Below, one piece after another: positions 1-7,020 of a stretch of 7,860 nt of DNA. Both the position numbers and the translations under genes were made by a program. The number at the start of each line of letters is the position of its first letter. Positions within the stretch are counted from its first letter, which is position 1. The stretch is from Flavobacteriales bacterium UBA1959 (GTDB taxonomy: Bacteria; Bacteroidota; Bacteroidia; Flavobacteriales_D; Sanyastnellaceae): positions 468 to 8,327 of the forward strand of contig DDEH01000144.1 in assembly GCA_002336085.1 (NCBI GenBank), in the 5' to 3' direction. The notes under the pieces were generated by a model, which worked only from the letters and a program-made list of their open reading frames with translations, ran no database searches and was not told the origin of the DNA.

Positions 1-271
1 GTAAATCTTTTACACGTCCACCTCGCACCAACACAATACTGTGCTCTTGCAAGTTGTGGCCTTCACCACCAATGTAAGCATTGACTTCGTTGCCGTTAGT
101 CAATCGAACACGGGCCACCTTACGCATGGCAGAGTTCGGTTTCTTAGGCGTTGTCGTATAAACGCGTACGCAAACGCCTCGGCGTTGCGGGCATGAGTCT
201 AGAGCGGCAGATTTGCTCGCTGTGGACTTTGTGACGCGCCCTTTTCGGATGAGCTGCTGGATGGTTGGCAT
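1..271 (-). CDS. rpsL: 30S ribosomal protein S12, 5' part (3' end beyond left edge)
   Basis: Ribosomal protein S12 sits at the decoding centre of the small subunit and helps control accuracy of tRNA selection. The minus-strand reading frame begins at the ATG at 271-269 and runs off the left edge after 90 residues. A full S12 has about 124-137 residues, so the C-terminal third is missing. The translation follows S12 throughout: MPTIQQLIRK at the N-terminus, CPQRRGVC at 27-34, the near-invariant TTTPKKPNSAMRKV at 39-52, IGGEGHNLQEHS at 67-78 and RGGRVKDL at 83-90. The lysines at which streptomycin-resistance substitutions usually occur (K43 and K88, counting Met) are both wild type. D89, the residue that is methylthiolated in some bacteria, is present. 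In most bacteria rpsL heads the str operon (rpsL-rpsG-fusA), so those genes probably lie to the left. A Bacteroidota-type promoter sits just upstream. The identification is very secure. Confidence 0.98.
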   Translation of the reverse strand, partial: MPTIQQLIRKGRVTKSTASKSAALDSCPQRRGVCVRVYTTTPKKPNSAMRKVARVRLTNGNEVNAYIGGEGHNLQEHSIVLVRGGRVKDL

Positions 272-310
272 TCGACCTATCTATCAGATTACGTGTGTAC
301 AAAAACTATT

Positions 311-328
311 CCCCCACTTTATAGGGGG
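311..328 (-). promoter_or_regulatory. GC-rich hairpin at the 5' end of the rpsL leader
   Basis: CCCCC (311-315) and GGGGG (324-328) form a perfect 5-bp inverted repeat around an 8-base AT-rich loop. The predicted rpsL transcription start falls at or inside the distal arm, so the transcript could begin with this hairpin. That would leave a leader of about 50 bases before the ATG. No poly-T follows on the minus strand, so a terminator is unlikely. It could stabilise the 5' end, bind a regulator, or be incidental. Confidence 0.4.
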
Positions 329-330
329 TG

Positions 331-360
331 CAAAAGTAGCAGATTATAACTTAAAAGCAA
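331..360 (-). promoter_or_regulatory. Bacteroidota-type promoter of rpsL
   Basis: On the minus strand a -33 element TTG (360-358) is followed, after exactly 19 bases, by TACTTTTG (338-331). This matches the Bacteroidota housekeeping consensus TTG-N19-TAnnTTTG. It lies about 60 bases upstream of the rpsL ATG and points towards it. Transcription would be expected to start roughly at 328-323. Element sequences and spacing are seen directly; activity is inferred. Confidence 0.8.
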
Positions 361-443
361 TACCTAAACCCGCATTTTTTCAAGCATAGCTGCCATTTTC
401 ACCTAGGAATTTAAAAAACCATTGATGCTCAGTGGGTTTAGCG

Positions 444-551
444 ATGGATCGCATTCTTAAATTGATGAAAAAAACAACAACTTTTAAACATCACATTGAA
501 GATAGAGGTTCTGTTATCATCAAAACGAATGTCGCTTCATACCTTAGTTGA
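444..551 (+). CDS. Possible 35-codon leader ORF abutting pcrA
   Basis: An ATG at 444-446 opens a 35-codon frame (starting MDRILKLMKK, ending NVASYLS). Its TGA stop (549-551) is followed with no gap by the GTG start of the helicase, in the same frame. The peptide is basic in its first half and resembles no family I know. No Shine-Dalgarno sequence is evident. It could be a leader peptide that couples translation to pcrA, a decayed N-terminal extension, or a chance open frame. The TGAGTG junction is the only argument in its favour, so confidence is low. Confidence 0.15.
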   Translation: MDRILKLMKKTTTFKHHIEDRGSVIIKTNVASYLS

Positions 552-2942
552 GTGGAATTTCTGAATGAATTGAACGAGGCGCAAAAAAGCGCCGCCATGC
601 ATGCCGAAGGCCCTTTGATGGTCATCGCAGGCGCAGGATCTGGAAAAACGCGTGTTCTCACTTATCGCATCGCTTATTTAATCGAGCGTGGAGTAGACCC
701 ATTCTCCATTCTAGCCCTAACCTTTACCAATAAGGCCGCAAGGGAGATGAAGATCCGAATCGCAGCAGTCATCGGCGACGGGGAGGCGAGAAATATATGG
801 ATGGGAACGTTCCACAGCATATTCGCTCGGGTGTTGCGTATGGAATGTGAACGCATCAACTACCCAAGGAACTTCACCATCTACGATACACAGGACAGTC
901 GCGCGCTTATTAAAGACATTGTAAAAGGGCTGGGGCTAGACGATAAAGTCTATAAGCCATCGAGCATCCAAGGACGAATCAGCAATGCCAAAAACAACCT
1001 CATCGATGCGCAGGGCTATTCCCAACACACAGAAATTATGTCCGAGGATGCTCAAGCCGGCAGGCCTCGGGTTCATGAGGTCTATCGCGCGTATGAAAAC
1101 CGTTGTTTCCGAGCACAGGCCATGGACTTTGATGATCTGCTTTTCAAAATGAACGTGTTGCTTCGTGATTTCCCAGATCTTCTGTCCAAGTATCAACACA
1201 AGTTTCAATACATCTTAGTGGACGAGTACCAGGACACCAATTTTGCACAGTACCTCATCATAAAGCAATTGGCAGCACTTCGAGAAAACCTCTGCGTGGT
1301 GGGCGACGATGCTCAATCCATTTATGGGTTCCGAGGGGCGAACATCCAAAATATTCTGAACTTCAAGCAGGATTACCCCGACTATAGCCTTTACAAGCTC
1401 GAACAGAATTACCGATCCACCCAAAACATCGTGAATGCCGCCAACAGCGTGATCGCTAAAAACAAGGATCAAATCGAAAAGGTGGTCTGGACGTCCAATG
1501 AATCCGGTGACCGCATCAATGTGCACCGTTGTTACAGCGACAACGAAGAAGGTCGCTGGGTCGCAACCCAGATATTTGATGTGCACAACCAGCAACAAAT
1601 GCACTGGCGGAATGCGGCGATTTTGTACCGCACGAATGCGCAGTCGAGATCATTTGAGGAAAGTTTACGCAAGCTGAATGTGCCCTACAGGATATACGGT
1701 GGCTTATCCTTTTATCAGCGCAAAGAAATCAAGGACCTCATCGCATACTTCCGGCTAACGGCCAATTTTCAGGACGATGAAGCATTAAAACGTATCATTA
1801 ATTTTCCGGCAAGGGGCATTGGAAAAACTACCATGGATCGTCTGCTTGTAGAATCCGCGGAACGGGACATCAGTTTATGGGAATTAGTCACCGACGAGCT
1901 TACTCCTCTAACCTCCGTAAAAGGTGCAAGCCTCAAGAAGATTATTGACTTCACATTAATGATTCGTGGGTTTCGCGCCGAAATGGACGCAAAAGACGCC
2001 CACGATTTAGGTATGCATATAGCGAAACACACCGGACTTGTTCATCAGTTGTACCAAGACAAGACACCTGAAGGCGTGGCCCGGTATGATAATATGCAAG
2101 AATTGCTCAATGGGATGAAATCATTTGTCGATCAAGCAAAAGAAAACGAGCCCGATGCGATTCCTACGATGGGTGACTTTTTGTTGGACGTAGCCTTGCT
2201 CACCGATGCAGATCAAGATGACGGCGATGACAATAAGGTCAGCATGATGACAATTCATGCCGCCAAAGGCCTTGAATTCGAGCATGTGCATGTGGTGGGA
2301 TTGGAAGAAGAACTGTTTCCTTCGACAATGGCCCTTCAATCGCGCACGGAATTGGAAGAAGAGCGTCGGTTGTTTTATGTGGCGATGACCCGAGCAAAGA
2401 AAACCTGCTCTCTCAGCTATGCATTAACCCGTTATAAATGGGGGCAATTGATTCAAGCTGAGCCTAGTCGATTCATCGAAGAAATTGATCCTGCCTGCGT
2501 TAGCATGCCTTCCGCAAAAGCCAGCAAGCCCAGTCCCTTTGCCGGAGGAAACGATTTTGAACAACAACGAAACAACTGGAAGTCGATGGGGACAGCTTCT
2601 CCGGGAGCGGCATTTGGCCGTATGGCGGAGAAAAAGAAGGAGCAGGGTGCTTCCAATGTTAATCCCTTTAAGAAGGCACCCAACAAGCCGCCCAAATCTT
2701 CTGATGGGAAGCCCATGAAACAGCTCGCCCCCAGTCATTCGGTGGGTCATGCTTCAACAACGGCCACTTCGGAACACGGCCTCGCAGAAGGCACGAAAGT
2801 GTGGCACGAAAAATTTGGCAAAGGAAAAGTGTTGCGCATAGAAGGCAGTGCTCCGAATGAAAAAGCAACTGTCTTCTTTCCAAGTGCCGGTCAAAAACAA
2901 CTCCTTTTAAAATTTGCAAAACTTGAAGTAGTCAACGGATAA
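552..2942 (+). CDS. pcrA: ATP-dependent DNA helicase, PcrA/UvrD family (SF1A)
   Basis: This is a 796-residue 3'-5' DNA helicase of the UvrD/PcrA/Rep group, which acts in nucleotide-excision and mismatch repair and in clearing proteins and RNA polymerase from DNA. All SF1A motifs are visible: Q-motif Gln11 (LNEAQ), Walker A GAGSGKT at 27-33, Ia (LTFTNKAARE) at 56-65, Walker B VDEYQD at 223-228, III (VVGDDAQS) at 249-256, IV (EQNYRST) at 284-290, V (TIHAAKGLE) at 567-575 and VI (RRLFYVAMTRAKK) at 605-617. A low-complexity linker rich in Pro, Ser, Lys and Asn (about 660-745) leads to a C-terminal Tudor-like module (about 747-796, starting GTKVWHEKFGKGKV). In PcrA/UvrD that module contacts RNA polymerase. 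The GTG start is supported because an in-frame TGA precedes it directly and the next in-frame ATG (codon 16) would remove the Q-motif. Length is slightly above the usual 720-780. It heads a run of three close-packed genes. PcrA versus UvrD naming is a matter of convention here. Confidence 0.96.
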   Translation: MEFLNELNEAQKSAAMHAEGPLMVIAGAGSGKTRVLTYRIAYLIERGVDPFSILALTFTNKAAREMKIRIAAVIGDGEARNIWMGTFHSIFARVLRMECERINYPRNFTIYDTQDSRALIKDIVKGLGLDDKVYKPSSIQGRISNAKNNLIDAQGYSQHTEIMSEDAQAGRPRVHEVYRAYENRCFRAQAMDFDDLLFKMNVLLRDFPDLLSKYQHKFQYILVDEYQDTNFAQYLIIKQLAALRENLCVVGDDAQSIYGFRGANIQNILNFKQDYPDYSLYKLEQNYRSTQNIVNAANSVIAKNKDQIEKVVWTSNESGDRINVHRCYSDNEEGRWVATQIFDVHNQQQMHWRNAAILYRTNAQSRSFEESLRKLNVPYRIYGGLSFYQRKEIKDLIAYFRLTANFQDDEALKRIINFPARGIGKTTMDRLLVESAERDISLWELVTDELTPLTSVKGASLKKIIDFTLMIRGFRAEMDAKDAHDLGMHIAKHTGLVHQLYQDKTPEGVARYDNMQELLNGMKSFVDQAKENEPDAIPTMGDFLLDVALLTDADQDDGDDNKVSMMTIHAAKGLEFEHVHVVGLEEELFPSTMALQSRTELEEERRLFYVAMTRAKKTCSLSYALTRYKWGQLIQAEPSRFIEEIDPACVSMPSAKASKPSPFAGGNDFEQQRNNWKSMGTASPGAAFGRMAEKKKEQGASNVNPFKKAPNKPPKSSDGKPMKQLAPSHSVGHASTTATSEHGLAEGTKVWHEKFGKGKVLRIEGSAPNEKATVFFPSAGQKQLLLKFAKLEVVNG

Positions 2943-3613
2943 TGCAGATGAGCTATGGTCAATACTTAAGGATTCTCGTAGCCGGACTTATATTTATGTT
3001 CGGCATGGGATGCCGTCGAGACCCCGCGGCCAACTTAACATTGGAGACCCGAACCTCCCTCGCCTATGATGCTACCTCCGAGTCCAACGTCTCTGTAAAG
3101 CTGGAGCGCAGAGCGGTCAGTGGTGGCGTTTTCAATGGCAATTATGAATTGATCGCTGAGGGCACGTCAAATTCTGAAGGACTCGTCGTTTTGATGTTTC
3201 CAAGAGTAAACGTCTTGGATTACCGGATTACAGGCAGTGGTAGCAATTGGTTTGAGGAGGAGGCTATATTGAATCCAGATATATTTCTGGAGAATGAGTT
3301 CCAGGCACTTGATTTGCCCATGACTCCCAAAGGCGAAATCACCATTCGCCTGGTCAACGGCGATCCATTTGACGAAAATGACGCCATCCAATTCAGAACG
3401 CTAAATGTACCGGGCAATTATCCAACCTGCTCCAATGCTTCCGGTACCTTCTCTGGATCAAACGTGGTGAAAGATCGGACCTGTTGGATAGAGGCGGATC
3501 GCTACCTTCCTTATACATACCGCACCTACCGCAATGGCGAATGGTTCGATTACATCCTAGACTCCATATGGGTGGCGCGCGGTGAATCACGTGTATTAAA
3601 CCTTTCCTGGTAA
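2942..3613 (+). CDS. Putative lipoprotein of unknown function
   Basis: I do not recognise this 223-residue protein. The N-terminus has the form of a lipoprotein signal: polar start, hydrophobic stretch at about 11-22 (ILVAGLIFMFGM) and Cys24 in the context GMGC, a relaxed lipobox. The mature protein would begin CRRDPAAN. Basic and acidic residues right after the Cys resemble the region that directs surface export in some Bacteroidota lipoproteins, though the match is loose. The rest is rich in alternating hydrophobic/polar segments and in Thr, Asn and Gly, consistent with one or two beta-sandwich domains. Examples are VSVKLERR near 50, GEITIRLVNG in the middle, and a C-terminal strand ending SRVLNLSW. 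Two Cys residues late in the chain (in TCSNAS and RTCWIE) could form a disulphide. Its ATG overlaps the helicase stop by one base (TAATG), implying translational coupling. A second in-frame ATG lies two codons on (2948). The helicase neighbour says nothing obvious about its role. Confidence 0.8.
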   Translation: MQMSYGQYLRILVAGLIFMFGMGCRRDPAANLTLETRTSLAYDATSESNVSVKLERRAVSGGVFNGNYELIAEGTSNSEGLVVLMFPRVNVLDYRITGSGSNWFEEEAILNPDIFLENEFQALDLPMTPKGEITIRLVNGDPFDENDAIQFRTLNVPGNYPTCSNASGTFSGSNVVKDRTCWIEADRYLPYTYRTYRNGEWFDYILDSIWVARGESRVLNLSW

Positions 3614-3621
3614 TTTAGCCG

Positions 3622-4275
3622 ATGGCCATGCATTCTATTCATCAGCATCACTTCAAAGTAGCGAAGACAGCACGTTATTCGACCATAGGCTCACCACTCG
3701 ATCAAGCAGACAGAGTGATGATTGCATTGCATGGATACGGACAACTCCCTGAATTCTTTTTGAAGAAATTTACTCGGCTCGCCGACCAAGGCTGGTGCAT
3801 CATTGCGCCGGAAGGATTTCATCGCTTTTACCTCGATGGCACCCACGGTCGTGTAGGAGCGTCTTGGATGACCAAAGAAGACCGAGAGTCGGACATTGCT
3901 GATTACGTGCATTACCTGGATGCATTAAGTGATCACCTCAACCTTAGAAATCGAAAGCCCGTATTGCTCGGATTCTCACAAGGGGTCGCAACCGCCTCCC
4001 GCTGGGTGAGCAGCGGCCAACAGTCCTTTGAGCATTTAATTTTGTGGGCCGGTGTATTTCCGCCGGATTTTCAATGGAAAACGGGCCGTGACCAATTGAT
4101 GCACCTTCGATTAGATTTGGTGTTAGGCACTGAGGACCCTTACTTCAAGGATCATTTGCTGACTGACACCGCTTCGCTTTTGGACAACATGGCAGTTTCC
4201 TACAACCTGCACCGATTCTCTGGGGGCCATGCGATTGACTCTGATGTGTTGTCCGACATCCTAGCAAGCCGATAA
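3622..4275 (+). CDS. Alpha/beta hydrolase, phospholipase/carboxylesterase type
   Basis: This 217-residue protein is a single-domain alpha/beta hydrolase resembling the phospholipase/carboxylesterase (Abhydrolase_2) group, which cleaves carboxylic or thio-esters. The oxyanion-hole loop LHGYG is at 36-40. The nucleophile elbow GFSQG has Ser119. The acid is probably Asp172 in GTEDPY, and the catalytic His is probably His203 in SGGHAID. The triad is thus complete and in the canonical order. There is no signal peptide or membrane segment, so it is probably cytoplasmic. The usual length is 210-230 residues. The gene starts 8 bases after the lipoprotein stop and is probably co-transcribed with it and the helicase. 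Two in-frame ATGs (3622, 3628) are equally plausible starts, and neither has a clear ribosome-binding site. The substrate cannot be told from sequence; esterase, lysophospholipase and acyl-protein thioesterase are all possible. Confidence 0.88.
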   Translation: MAMHSIHQHHFKVAKTARYSTIGSPLDQADRVMIALHGYGQLPEFFLKKFTRLADQGWCIIAPEGFHRFYLDGTHGRVGASWMTKEDRESDIADYVHYLDALSDHLNLRNRKPVLLGFSQGVATASRWVSSGQQSFEHLILWAGVFPPDFQWKTGRDQLMHLRLDLVLGTEDPYFKDHLLTDTASLLDNMAVSYNLHRFSGGHAIDSDVLSDILASR

Positions 4276-4280
4276 CCTGT

Positions 4281-4288
4281 TATTTTTG
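4281..4288 (+). promoter_or_regulatory. Candidate -7 promoter element for the deiminase gene
   Basis: TATTTTTG, followed by C, matches the Bacteroidota -7 consensus TAnnTTTG exactly. It lies 5 bases after the hydrolase stop and 21 bases before the preferred TTG start of the deiminase. No TTG occurs at the expected -33 spacing (nearest at 4249-4251, 29 bases away), so the promoter is incomplete or relies on another factor. If used, the deiminase would be transcribed separately with a leader of roughly 15-20 bases. Confidence 0.35.
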
Positions 4289-4309
4289 CCACCACTTATT
4301 CTCAGCACT

Positions 4310-6127
4310 TTGAAACGACACTTCACATACACCTCGCACATCCTTTTGGGACTAATTGCTTCTAGTTTCACCAACGAAGCAATCAGTCAGCGCGATTGGG
4401 CCCATGCCATCACGGAACAGGAACGCAATCATATTGAACGCATTGGTTTTGAGCCTCACCAATCACGTGGGATTGAAACCCCGCCGCCGTATGATGAAAT
4501 TCGGACCGCAGCCGAATGGGAAGAAATAGAAGCTTTGACCATCGCATGGACGAGCTTTCCCTGTATCCAAAAGCAAATCGTTGAAGCGGCCAAGGAAGAA
4601 TGCACGGTGATTATCTTTGCGGACGACAGCGATGAAGTCACAAGTTACCTGACGGGCAATCAATGCGGTGGAGCCTTATCTCTAGACAACATTCAAATCG
4701 TACCGACGGAATACAACAGCATTTGGATCCGAGATTACGGTGCCAATACAGTGTATGGTTCCTGGAATGATGACCGCTTGCTCGTCGATTGGTTGTACAA
4801 TCGCCCACGTCCGGATGACGATGCAATTCCCGATGTCCTAGCTGAAACATTGGATTTGGAAATCTACAGCACAACCGGTGTGCCCAACGATTTGATGAAC
4901 ACAGGAGGAAACTGGATGTCCGATGGCTTTGGCACTGCTTTTGCCTCCGAATTAATTTTGGAAGAAAACGAAGGAGGAAGTACTTGGTGGACCGACTACC
5001 CGGATCATACCTCCGAGGAAATCACACAAATTATAGAAGACTTCCATGGCGTGGACACGTATATCACGATGCCCAATTTGCCCTACGATGGCATTCACCA
5101 CATCGATATGCACATGAAATTGCTGGATGAAAGCACATTGCTTCTGGCCGATTACCCTGAGGGCGTGTCCGATGGCCCGCAAATCAATGCGAATATCGAA
5201 TATGTGTTATCCAATTTCACCACCCGATGGGGAACCCCGTTTGATGTAATCCGGATTCCAAGTCCACCGGAACAAGGCTTTGGTGGTGGCTACCCCGATC
5301 AAAATGGATGGTACCTGACCTACACGAATTCCGTGTTTGTCAACAACACCATCTTACTTCCCACTTACTACACGGAGTATGACACAACGGCAATTCGCAT
5401 CTATGAGGAGACGCTGCCCGGCTACAATGTCGTGGGCATCGACTGCGATAACAATGGCGAAGCCATCATTTCTTTGTCCGGCGCAATTCACTGCATCACA
5501 CATACGGTGGGGATCGAAGACCCATTGATGATTAGTCACCTGCCCCTGCCAGACACCGAAGATGTACTCAATGATTATACCGTCGAGGCTTACATCAGTC
5601 ACCGAAGCGAAATCTCTAGCGCCTCGATGCATTGGACCACAAGTCTTGATACAGATTGGACGACCCAAGCCATGGATGTAATGTCGGATGAAACCGAAAA
5701 CTGGTTTGCCAACATTCCCGCTCAACCCATCGGGACGACTGTCTACTATTATGTCGAGGCCAATGCTAATTCTGGAAAAACCGGAACCAGACCCATGCCG
5801 GCACCAGAGGGCTATTGGTCATTTGACGTGACAAATTCAAATGTGGGAGTTACAGATTTGAACAGTCCGTCTCCCTTGCTCCAGCCATTTCCAAATCCAG
5901 CGTCTGCTATTACGTGCATTCCGCTTCATTTGACGCGAGCAATGAAAGGTCAGCTCTTCCTCACAAATTCACTCGGACAACGATCAATGGTCATACATGA
6001 CGGCGACTTTCGTGTGGGCAACCAAAAGCATTTTTTCAATGCGCAGGACCTATCAGCGGGTGCTTATCTTTTGACACTAGACCTCAACAACGGACAGCGC
6101 TGGACTGAGCACTTGATGATCCGGTGA
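4310..6127 (+). CDS. Secreted peptidyl-arginine deiminase-like protein with T9SS sorting domain
   Basis: This 605-residue exported protein of the bacterial peptidyl-arginine/agmatine deiminase family (PAD_porph) would convert arginine side chains, or small guanidino compounds, to citrulline-type products plus ammonia. From the TTG at 4310 it starts MKRHF with a hydrophobic core (ILLGLIASS) and a likely cleavage site after AIS (26/27). Catalytic residues are all present: Asp142 in WIRDYG, His264-x-Asp266 in GIHHIDMH, Asn340 in YTNSV and the nucleophile Cys395 in AIHCITH. Arg165 and Arg167 (YNRPRP) are placed like the substrate-carboxylate-binding arginines of Porphyromonas PPAD. An Ig/FN3-like region follows at about 403-508, then a C-terminal domain (about 525-605) starting PFPNPAS and containing LSAGAYLLTL, the pattern of type A T9SS sorting tails. 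There is no in-frame ATG before the catalytic domain. The TTG at 4286 would add 8 residues and blunt the signal peptide, and it lies inside a promoter-like element. The gene lies 34 bases after the hydrolase and ends at a strong terminator. Whether it prefers peptides or agmatine needs an assay; export argues for peptides. Confidence 0.88.
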   Translation: MKRHFTYTSHILLGLIASSFTNEAISQRDWAHAITEQERNHIERIGFEPHQSRGIETPPPYDEIRTAAEWEEIEALTIAWTSFPCIQKQIVEAAKEECTVIIFADDSDEVTSYLTGNQCGGALSLDNIQIVPTEYNSIWIRDYGANTVYGSWNDDRLLVDWLYNRPRPDDDAIPDVLAETLDLEIYSTTGVPNDLMNTGGNWMSDGFGTAFASELILEENEGGSTWWTDYPDHTSEEITQIIEDFHGVDTYITMPNLPYDGIHHIDMHMKLLDESTLLLADYPEGVSDGPQINANIEYVLSNFTTRWGTPFDVIRIPSPPEQGFGGGYPDQNGWYLTYTNSVFVNNTILLPTYYTEYDTTAIRIYEETLPGYNVVGIDCDNNGEAIISLSGAIHCITHTVGIEDPLMISHLPLPDTEDVLNDYTVEAYISHRSEISSASMHWTTSLDTDWTTQAMDVMSDETENWFANIPAQPIGTTVYYYVEANANSGKTGTRPMPAPEGYWSFDVTNSNVGVTDLNSPSPLLQPFPNPASAITCIPLHLTRAMKGQLFLTNSLGQRSMVIHDGDFRVGNQKHFFNAQDLSAGAYLLTLDLNNGQRWTEHLMIR

Positions 6128-6151
6128 TCTAGGATCGAACTTAAGCGCAAC

Positions 6152-6181
6152 AAAAAAGCCACCATACTCGGTGGCTTTTTT
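6152..6181. terminator. Bidirectional intrinsic terminator
   Basis: A perfect 12-bp inverted repeat (AAAAAAGCCACC at 6152-6163, GGTGGCTTTTTT at 6170-6181) encloses the 6-base loop ATACTC. Because the stem is flanked by A6 on one side and T6 on the other, either strand gives a GC-rich hairpin followed by a U-run. It sits between the stops of the convergent deiminase (6127) and Bax-inhibitor-like (6203) genes and can end both transcripts. Confidence 0.92.
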
Positions 6182-6202
6182 CGTTTCACACTGCAGATCC
6201 AA

Positions 6203-6928
6203 TCAATTTCTTCTTCCGAGCAGACGGAGCAAGAAAAGAAACAAGTTGATGAAGTTCAAGTACAAACTTGTCGCTCCCAATATGGCCAATTTAGATCCTG
6301 TCTCACTGCCATATTCAACTCCTGCTCCAATGCGCTTCAATCTCTGCGTATCGTATGCAATCAAACCAGTAAATATCAGCACGCCTCCGATACTAATAAT
6401 GTAATCAAGCTGGGATGAACCGATGAACCAATTGACAAAGCTTGCGATGATCACTCCTATCAGAGCCATCATTAATAAGCTGCCAAAACGAGTCAAATCC
6501 GTTTTGGTTGTGTACCCAACGACGGCCATAACTGCAAACGTCGCTGCCGTAATGACAAAAACCTGAGCGATACTCGACATGGTGTATACCAGAAAAACAC
6601 TGCTCAATGACATCCCCATGATGCCGCTAAATGCGAGAAAAAGGAGAGTCAAAGAAGTCGAAGACCAACGCTGGAAGCCCAAATTCATGGCCAAAATGAA
6701 GCCAAGCGGCGACAACATCACTGCCCATCCAAGCATGCTCATCCCACCTGTTTCAAGGTTGTACAATTGAGCAATAAAACCGGATTCTACAGTATAATAT
6801 GAGGCACAGGCCGTGACGACAAGACCTGCCACCATCCAACTGAATACGTTCGCAATAAAGCGCGAGACCAAGGCCTGGTCTTCTACAAAGGCTTCGTCAA
6901 AAATCTGCGGTGATTCAAATTCGTTCAT
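6203..6928 (-). CDS. Bax inhibitor-1/YccA (BI-1) family membrane protein
   Basis: This is a 241-residue integral membrane protein of the BI-1 (TMBIM/YccA/YetJ) family. Some members are pH-sensitive calcium channels; others bind the FtsH protease. Hydrophobic stretches suggest seven helices at about 27-45, 64-84, 92-115, 119-139, 148-169, 174-192 and 214-236. The family hallmark between helices 6 and 7 is clear: GLIAYDTQRLK (188-198), with conserved Asp193. The following LAILGATSLYLNFINLFLFLLRLLG is also typical and precedes a basic end (GRRN). The start at 6928 (MNEFESPQ) is preferred over the upstream in-frame ATG at 6979, because the extra 17 residues look unlike the family and the chosen length is normal. 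Its start lies 92 bases after the folE stop, so it could share that transcript or have its own promoter. I see only weak promoter-like matches in the gap. The cellular role cannot be told from sequence. Confidence 0.93.
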   Translation of the reverse strand: MNEFESPQIFDEAFVEDQALVSRFIANVFSWMVAGLVVTACASYYTVESGFIAQLYNLETGGMSMLGWAVMLSPLGFILAMNLGFQRWSSTSLTLLFLAFSGIMGMSLSSVFLVYTMSSIAQVFVITAATFAVMAVVGYTTKTDLTRFGSLLMMALIGVIIASFVNWFIGSSQLDYIISIGGVLIFTGLIAYDTQRLKRIGAGVEYGSETGSKLAILGATSLYLNFINLFLFLLRLLGRRN

Positions 6929-7020
6929 AAGACAAATTTGCAACCAAACAGGCCATGTTGCTGCACGAACAGTTGCCAAAAATTGCTGTTTCGAGCTTTG
7001 AAGGGAGTGGACTGGACTGG

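Larger units (their letters stand above)
272..551. other. Divergent intergenic region between rpsL and pcrA
   Basis: These 280 AT-rich bases separate two divergently transcribed genes. The left third holds the rpsL leader, hairpin and promoter. The right part must contain the promoter of the plus-strand helicase operon, but I find no convincing TTG-N19-TAnnTTTG match on the plus strand. A small inverted repeat GCGAT-GG-ATCGC lies at 441-452 and could be an operator or chance. A short open frame (444-551) ends directly against the helicase start codon. No RNA gene is recognisable. Confidence 0.6.

Noticed and set aside
441..452. Inverted repeat GCGAT-GG-ATCGC
   Set aside because: Five-base arms with a two-base centre are short enough to occur by chance, and no second copy is seen nearby.
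1215..1604. 129-codon minus-strand open frame inside the helicase gene
   Set aside because: It is antisense to helicase motifs II-IV, whose protein sequence is strongly conserved. No start signal or recognisable product is seen.
5354..5725. 123-codon minus-strand open frame inside the deiminase gene
   Set aside because: It is antisense to the catalytic Cys region and Ig-like domain; its translation has no domain-like features.
6929..6979. Upstream start (ATG 6979) extending the BI-1 protein by 17 residues
   Set aside because: The extension does not look like the family N-terminus, and MNEFESPQ at 6928 gives the usual length.
6935..7000. Possible BI-1 promoter on the minus strand (AATTTTTG and CAAATTTG, each one mismatch from TAnnTTTG)
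   Set aside because: Neither has a TTG near 19 bases upstream, so the matches are likely chance in AT-rich sequence.
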